Source of the DNA: CADCWK01 sp964244115
Lineage (GTDB): Bacteria > Chloroflexota > Chloroflexia > Thermomicrobiales > UBA6265
NCBI GenBank assembly: GCA_964244115.1
Contig: CAXTHM010000112.1
Location: forward strand, 1 to 6,997
DNA length: 6,997 nucleotides
Direction of reading: 5' to 3'
Below, one piece after another: positions 4,099 to 6,997 of this stretch. The notes under the pieces were generated by a model. That model was not told where the DNA came from and searched no databases. It saw only the letters and a list, made by a program, of their open reading frames with translations. How positions within the stretch are numbered: position 1 is the first letter of the stretch; each line of letters starts with the position of its first letter. Position numbers and translations under genes: made by a program.

Positions 4099-6997
4099 AT
4101 CGGTGAACGGTCACCTCGGATGTTCCAGCGGGCGGCGCTCGCTCAGGTATCCGGGAGTCAAGCCGCGGACCCTGACATCCCATCGTCCGAACCGGACCCG
4201 GCCAACCCCGTGCCGACGGACAGCGGCTCCACGTCATCGACGGCCCCCCTGGCTGTCGGGAGCCTTCCACCGGAGAGCACCGATGTCGGCAATCAGGACG
4301 CGCCGTCCGTCGATCCTTCGGGGACCGGTGGCCCGGCGGGCGAACCGGCGGCGATCGAGGAGTCACTGGAACCGGACGCGCTGACGCAGGCTCCGGTCGG
4401 TGCTGTCGCGGGGAACACGGATCCGTGCCAGGGGCCGGTCACACTGGCCGCGGTCGATGACGCCTACGCGGTTGCCGCCAATGGAGCGTTGAGTATCTCC
4501 ATGCCGGGGTTCCTGTCCAACGACACCCTGGCGGACTCGCCCTGTCTCACGACCGAGCAGGTCGTCGATCAGATCCCAGCGATATTGGGAGCGGTCTATC
4601 TCCAGCAGTTCATGCCCGGGTCGTTCTTCTACCTCGCTCCGAGTGGATTCTACGGGTACACCGCATTCCAGTACCGCATCGTCAACACCTCCTTCCCCGA
4701 TAACGTCTCCAACACCGCCACAGTCACGATCACGGTCGGCGGTGGGGTAGCGCCCTCGCCGTCCCCGTCTCCGCCGTCTGGCTGCGCCGGAACGGTCACC
4801 ATCGCGGCCGCGAATGACGAGTACCGCATGGTCACGGGGGAGACGCTGACCGTCGACGCACCGGGCGTGCGGGCCAACGACAGCCAGATCAGCTGTCTGG
4901 TTGCCAACCCGTTCGACCTGATCGTCAAACCGCGTGGCACCGTCGACCTGCGCGATGACGGCTCCTTCACCTATACCCCGCCCGATGGGTTCATCGGCAC
5001 CGACCGGTTCGTCTATGTCCTCGAGAACCCGTATACCCGCTACAACTCATCGTCCTTCACGGAAGTCTCCATCGTGGTGACCGACGCTTCCGGATCGACA
5101 CCACCCGCCAACTGCGCGGCCTCGATCCGGATCGATGTCGGTGACGATGAGTACGAGACACCGGCCGGCGCGACCCTGACGGTTCCGGCGCCGGGAATCT
5201 TCGCCAACGATACGCAGGCCGACTGCATCGGCGTGGCGTTCTGGTACTGGACCACTCCGGCCGCCGGAACCCTGACGCTGGACAAGGACGACGGCAGCCT
5301 CAAGCTCACGCCGACTCCGGGTTTCACCGGAACCGCGTCGTTCACCTATACGTTGTCCCAATCCACCGACCCGAACAACTACTCCGACCCCGGGACGGTG
5401 ACGTTTACGGTCACGGCTCCGAACAGCCAGAGCCCCAGACCGAGCCAGAGCCCGAGCCCAAGACCGAGCCAGAGCCCAAGACCGAGCCAGAGCCCGAGCC
5501 AGAGCCCGTCGGCCGCCCTGAACTGCTCGGCTCCGATCGATATCGCCACGGTGGCGGACTTCTACTCCGCCGCCAGCGACGAGACCCTCAGGGTGGCGGC
5601 GCCCGGCATCGCGGCCAACGACACCCAGAACCCCTGCCTGCAAGCCCGGCTGTTCACGAACAGGGTTGTCCCCGAGGGCACCGTCAGCGTGGCGTCAGAT
5701 GGGAGCTTCGTCTATGAGCCGCCCGCCGGGTACGTCGGCACCGACTCGTTCGAGTACTACCTGACCAATCCCGCCGCTCTGTTCAACAGTTCTGTGTTGA
5801 CGCTAGTCACGATCGAGGTCGGCGGCGATGCCGAACCTGTCGTCCAGCCCTCCGGCGGATCAGCGAACGACTGCACGGGCGAGGTCACCCTTGAGGCGAA
5901 CCCTGACACGCTGTTCGCGGTTCCCGAGCAGCCGATCACCGTGGCGCCCGACGCCGTGACCCGGAATGACCTGACCGCTGACTGCGCCCTCGTCGAGGTC
6001 AGCACGGCCTCGACTGCCGCCGGCGGCACCATTCAGGCTGGCGCCGAGGGCGCATTCACCTACACCCCGCCGGACGAATTCACCGGCGAGGATACGTTCC
6101 AGTATCGCCTTCGACAGGAGGACGAGCCGGAGAACGTCTCGGAGCCGACCTCGGTGACGGTCGTGGTGTCGGACAATCGGGCCGCCCCACCCATCACCGA
6201 GGCCGTCGGGGATCCGGGTTCCGATCCCCAGGCGTCGAACCTCTGCGCCGACGGATCGAACATCCCATTGGCGATCGCCGACGACGAGTTCTCGATCGCC
6301 CCCGGTGAGACGCTGCGCGTGGCGGCGCCCGGTGTTCGATCGAACGATACGCTTCAACCCTGCGTGGTCGCCGTCGACTACCGTTACTACCACTCGCCCA
6401 TCGGCACCCTCAGCCTCAACCGCGACGGTTCGATCTCCTGGACCCCACCGGCCGGCTTCACGGGCACCGAGTTCTTCCATTACTACCTGTGGCAGACCAA
6501 CGTCGCGCTCAATACCTCGGTGGTCGGCACGGTCCGGGTGACGGTGGCGAACGAGGCCAACCCGCTCCCGTCGCCAACCGCCTCCCCGTCCCCCACCTTC
6601 TGCAATTCCAGACAGCCATGGACGATCACCTCGGACAGCTACACCGTGACGCCGGGCCAGACCTTGCGGGTCGCCGCGCCGGGTGTCCGCGCGAACGATA
6701 CGCAGGCGACCTGCTATCGAAGCTACCGGTATGCCTACGAGACCGTGCCATTGATCGGGACGCTCGACTTCCACGGGGACGGGTCGTTCTCCTACACCCC
6801 GCCGGCCGGGTTCACCGGCACGACGCAGTTCAGTTACTACAACATCCACGACACGATCCCGAACAACACCACCCAACTGCGCACCGTAACGCTCTACGTT
6901 GGGGTCGACGATCCGGCGAGTGCCGGGCCCAGCGAATCACCATCCCCCGACCCCGTCGAGTCGCCCGACCCCGTCGAGTCGCCCGACCCCGTCGAGT
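4021..6997 (+). CDS. Secreted multi-Ig-domain surface protein with conserved Cys pairs (3'-partial)
   Basis: The frame is open from ATG 4021 to the window end, 992 codons without a stop; the start is fixed by an AAGGGG site and two stops just upstream. Residues 1-25 are a signal peptide. Residues 40-135 are a disordered Ser/Pro/Asp/Glu-rich region. Seven Big_9/cadherin-like Ig domains follow, at about 136-240, 255-355, 365-466, 502-602, 618-718, 742-844 and 861-963, each with an APG-x2-xND(T/S)-like motif (degenerate in the fifth, VTRNDL), a (Y)TPP-x-GF-like turn in most copies, an F-x-Y strand and a closing TVTITV-like strand. Each has one Cys pair, CX36C or CX38C. Ser/Pro linkers separate several domains and the visible end is SPDPVE repeats. 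It is a paralogue of gene 1 in its Ig modules and probably ends in a stalk and wall anchor beyond the window (inference). Likely an adhesin or surface filament; ligand unknown. Confidence 0.9.
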   Translation, partial: MSRGRVAVVVHVLVLAVLLVGLAAPGIGERSPRMFQRAALAQVSGSQAADPDIPSSEPDPANPVPTDSGSTSSTAPLAVGSLPPESTDVGNQDAPSVDPSGTGGPAGEPAAIEESLEPDALTQAPVGAVAGNTDPCQGPVTLAAVDDAYAVAANGALSISMPGFLSNDTLADSPCLTTEQVVDQIPAILGAVYLQQFMPGSFFYLAPSGFYGYTAFQYRIVNTSFPDNVSNTATVTITVGGGVAPSPSPSPPSGCAGTVTIAAANDEYRMVTGETLTVDAPGVRANDSQISCLVANPFDLIVKPRGTVDLRDDGSFTYTPPDGFIGTDRFVYVLENPYTRYNSSSFTEVSIVVTDASGSTPPANCAASIRIDVGDDEYETPAGATLTVPAPGIFANDTQADCIGVAFWYWTTPAAGTLTLDKDDGSLKLTPTPGFTGTASFTYTLSQSTDPNNYSDPGTVTFTVTAPNSQSPRPSQSPSPRPSQSPRPSQSPSQSPSAALNCSAPIDIATVADFYSAASDETLRVAAPGIAANDTQNPCLQARLFTNRVVPEGTVSVASDGSFVYEPPAGYVGTDSFEYYLTNPAALFNSSVLTLVTIEVGGDAEPVVQPSGGSANDCTGEVTLEANPDTLFAVPEQPITVAPDAVTRNDLTADCALVEVSTASTAAGGTIQAGAEGAFTYTPPDEFTGEDTFQYRLRQEDEPENVSEPTSVTVVVSDNRAAPPITEAVGDPGSDPQASNLCADGSNIPLAIADDEFSIAPGETLRVAAPGVRSNDTLQPCVVAVDYRYYHSPIGTLSLNRDGSISWTPPAGFTGTEFFHYYLWQTNVALNTSVVGTVRVTVANEANPLPSPTASPSPTFCNSRQPWTITSDSYTVTPGQTLRVAAPGVRANDTQATCYRSYRYAYETVPLIGTLDFHGDGSFSYTPPAGFTGTTQFSYYNIHDTIPNNTTQLRTVTLYVGVDDPASAGPSESPSPDPVESPDPVESPDPVE
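5425..5508 (+). repeat. SQSPRP linker repeats (12, 18 and 24 bp units)
   Basis: Between the third and fourth Ig domains of gene 2. The units are SQSPRP (5425, 5467), SQSPSPRP (5443) and SQSP (5485, 5497), all starting AGC CAG AGC. Three of the arginines are AGA. Units differ by whole codons, so copy-number change preserves the frame and alters the spacing of the flanking domains. Confidence 0.9.
6943..6996 (+). repeat. 18-bp tandem repeats (SPDPVE), three copies, running off the window
   Basis: Units at 6943, 6961 and 6979, with one base difference in the first (TCC for TCG). The array continues past the window end, so its copy number is unknown. It follows the seventh Ig domain directly and probably starts a linker or stalk that is acidic as well as Ser/Pro-rich. 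Confidence 0.9.

Noticed and set aside
3995..4102. ATG in frame 2 just upstream of gene 2, giving about 35 residues overlapping its start
   Set aside because: No purine-rich site at the right distance, a composition like a shifted reading of the gene 2 signal peptide, and no link to known leader peptides.
5860..6876. Antisense frame of 338 codons rich in Arg, Gly and Val
   Set aside because: It is opposite the coding frame of well-conserved Ig domains in gene 2 and shows no recognisable family; typical of high-GC shadow frames.

Overview
The window is high-GC bacterial DNA (roughly two thirds G+C by eye) and holds two large surface-protein genes in tandem on the + strand. Both are cut by the window edges. 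They are separated by about 510 bp of mostly featureless DNA that ends in a well-formed promoter region. Codon use, secreted Ig-like repeats, cysteine-paired extracellular domains, Ser/Pro linkers and an LPDTG cell-wall sorting signal point to a high-GC Gram-positive-type (monoderm) organism. Actinobacteria and Chloroflexota (Thermomicrobia-like) are both possible, and the sequence alone does not decide between them. No mobile element, tRNA, rRNA, CRISPR array or integrase is visible.

Positions 1-3510 carry the C-terminal 1169 codons of gene 1. In order it has the end of one cadherin-like/bacterial Ig repeat (Big_9 type), an SPPVSS hexapeptide linker, four more Ig-like domains, a Ser/Ala-rich then Ser/Pro-rich stalk of about 420 residues, a small prealbumin-like domain with one Cys pair, a second Ser/Pro linker, and an LPDTG / hydrophobic segment / Arg tail. 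This is the layout of a stalked, sortase-anchored adhesin, comparable to the serine-rich-repeat proteins of Firmicutes but built from other parts.

Positions 3511-4020 are intergenic. A short hairpin overlaps the stop codon of gene 1. The last 100 bp are richer in A+T and hold a candidate promoter (TTCAAA, 18-bp spacer, TATGAT). Its -10 box lies exactly in the loop of a 6-bp inverted repeat, and a second, 8-bp inverted repeat that shares an arm with the first covers the predicted start of transcription.

Positions 4021-6997 carry the first 992 codons of gene 2: a signal peptide, a disordered acidic/Ser/Pro region, then seven Ig-like domains joined by Ser/Pro linkers, running off the window in SPDPVE repeats. 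Every domain has a conserved Cys pair (CX36C or CX38C), also present in one gene 1 domain. The two genes are clearly paralogous in their Ig modules and probably make related, disulfide-stapled surface rods. The most unusual feature is a hidden 18-bp periodicity in the gene 1 stalk, preserved in the alternation of the two serine codon families; the same six-codon unit length recurs in linkers of unrelated sequence in both genes.
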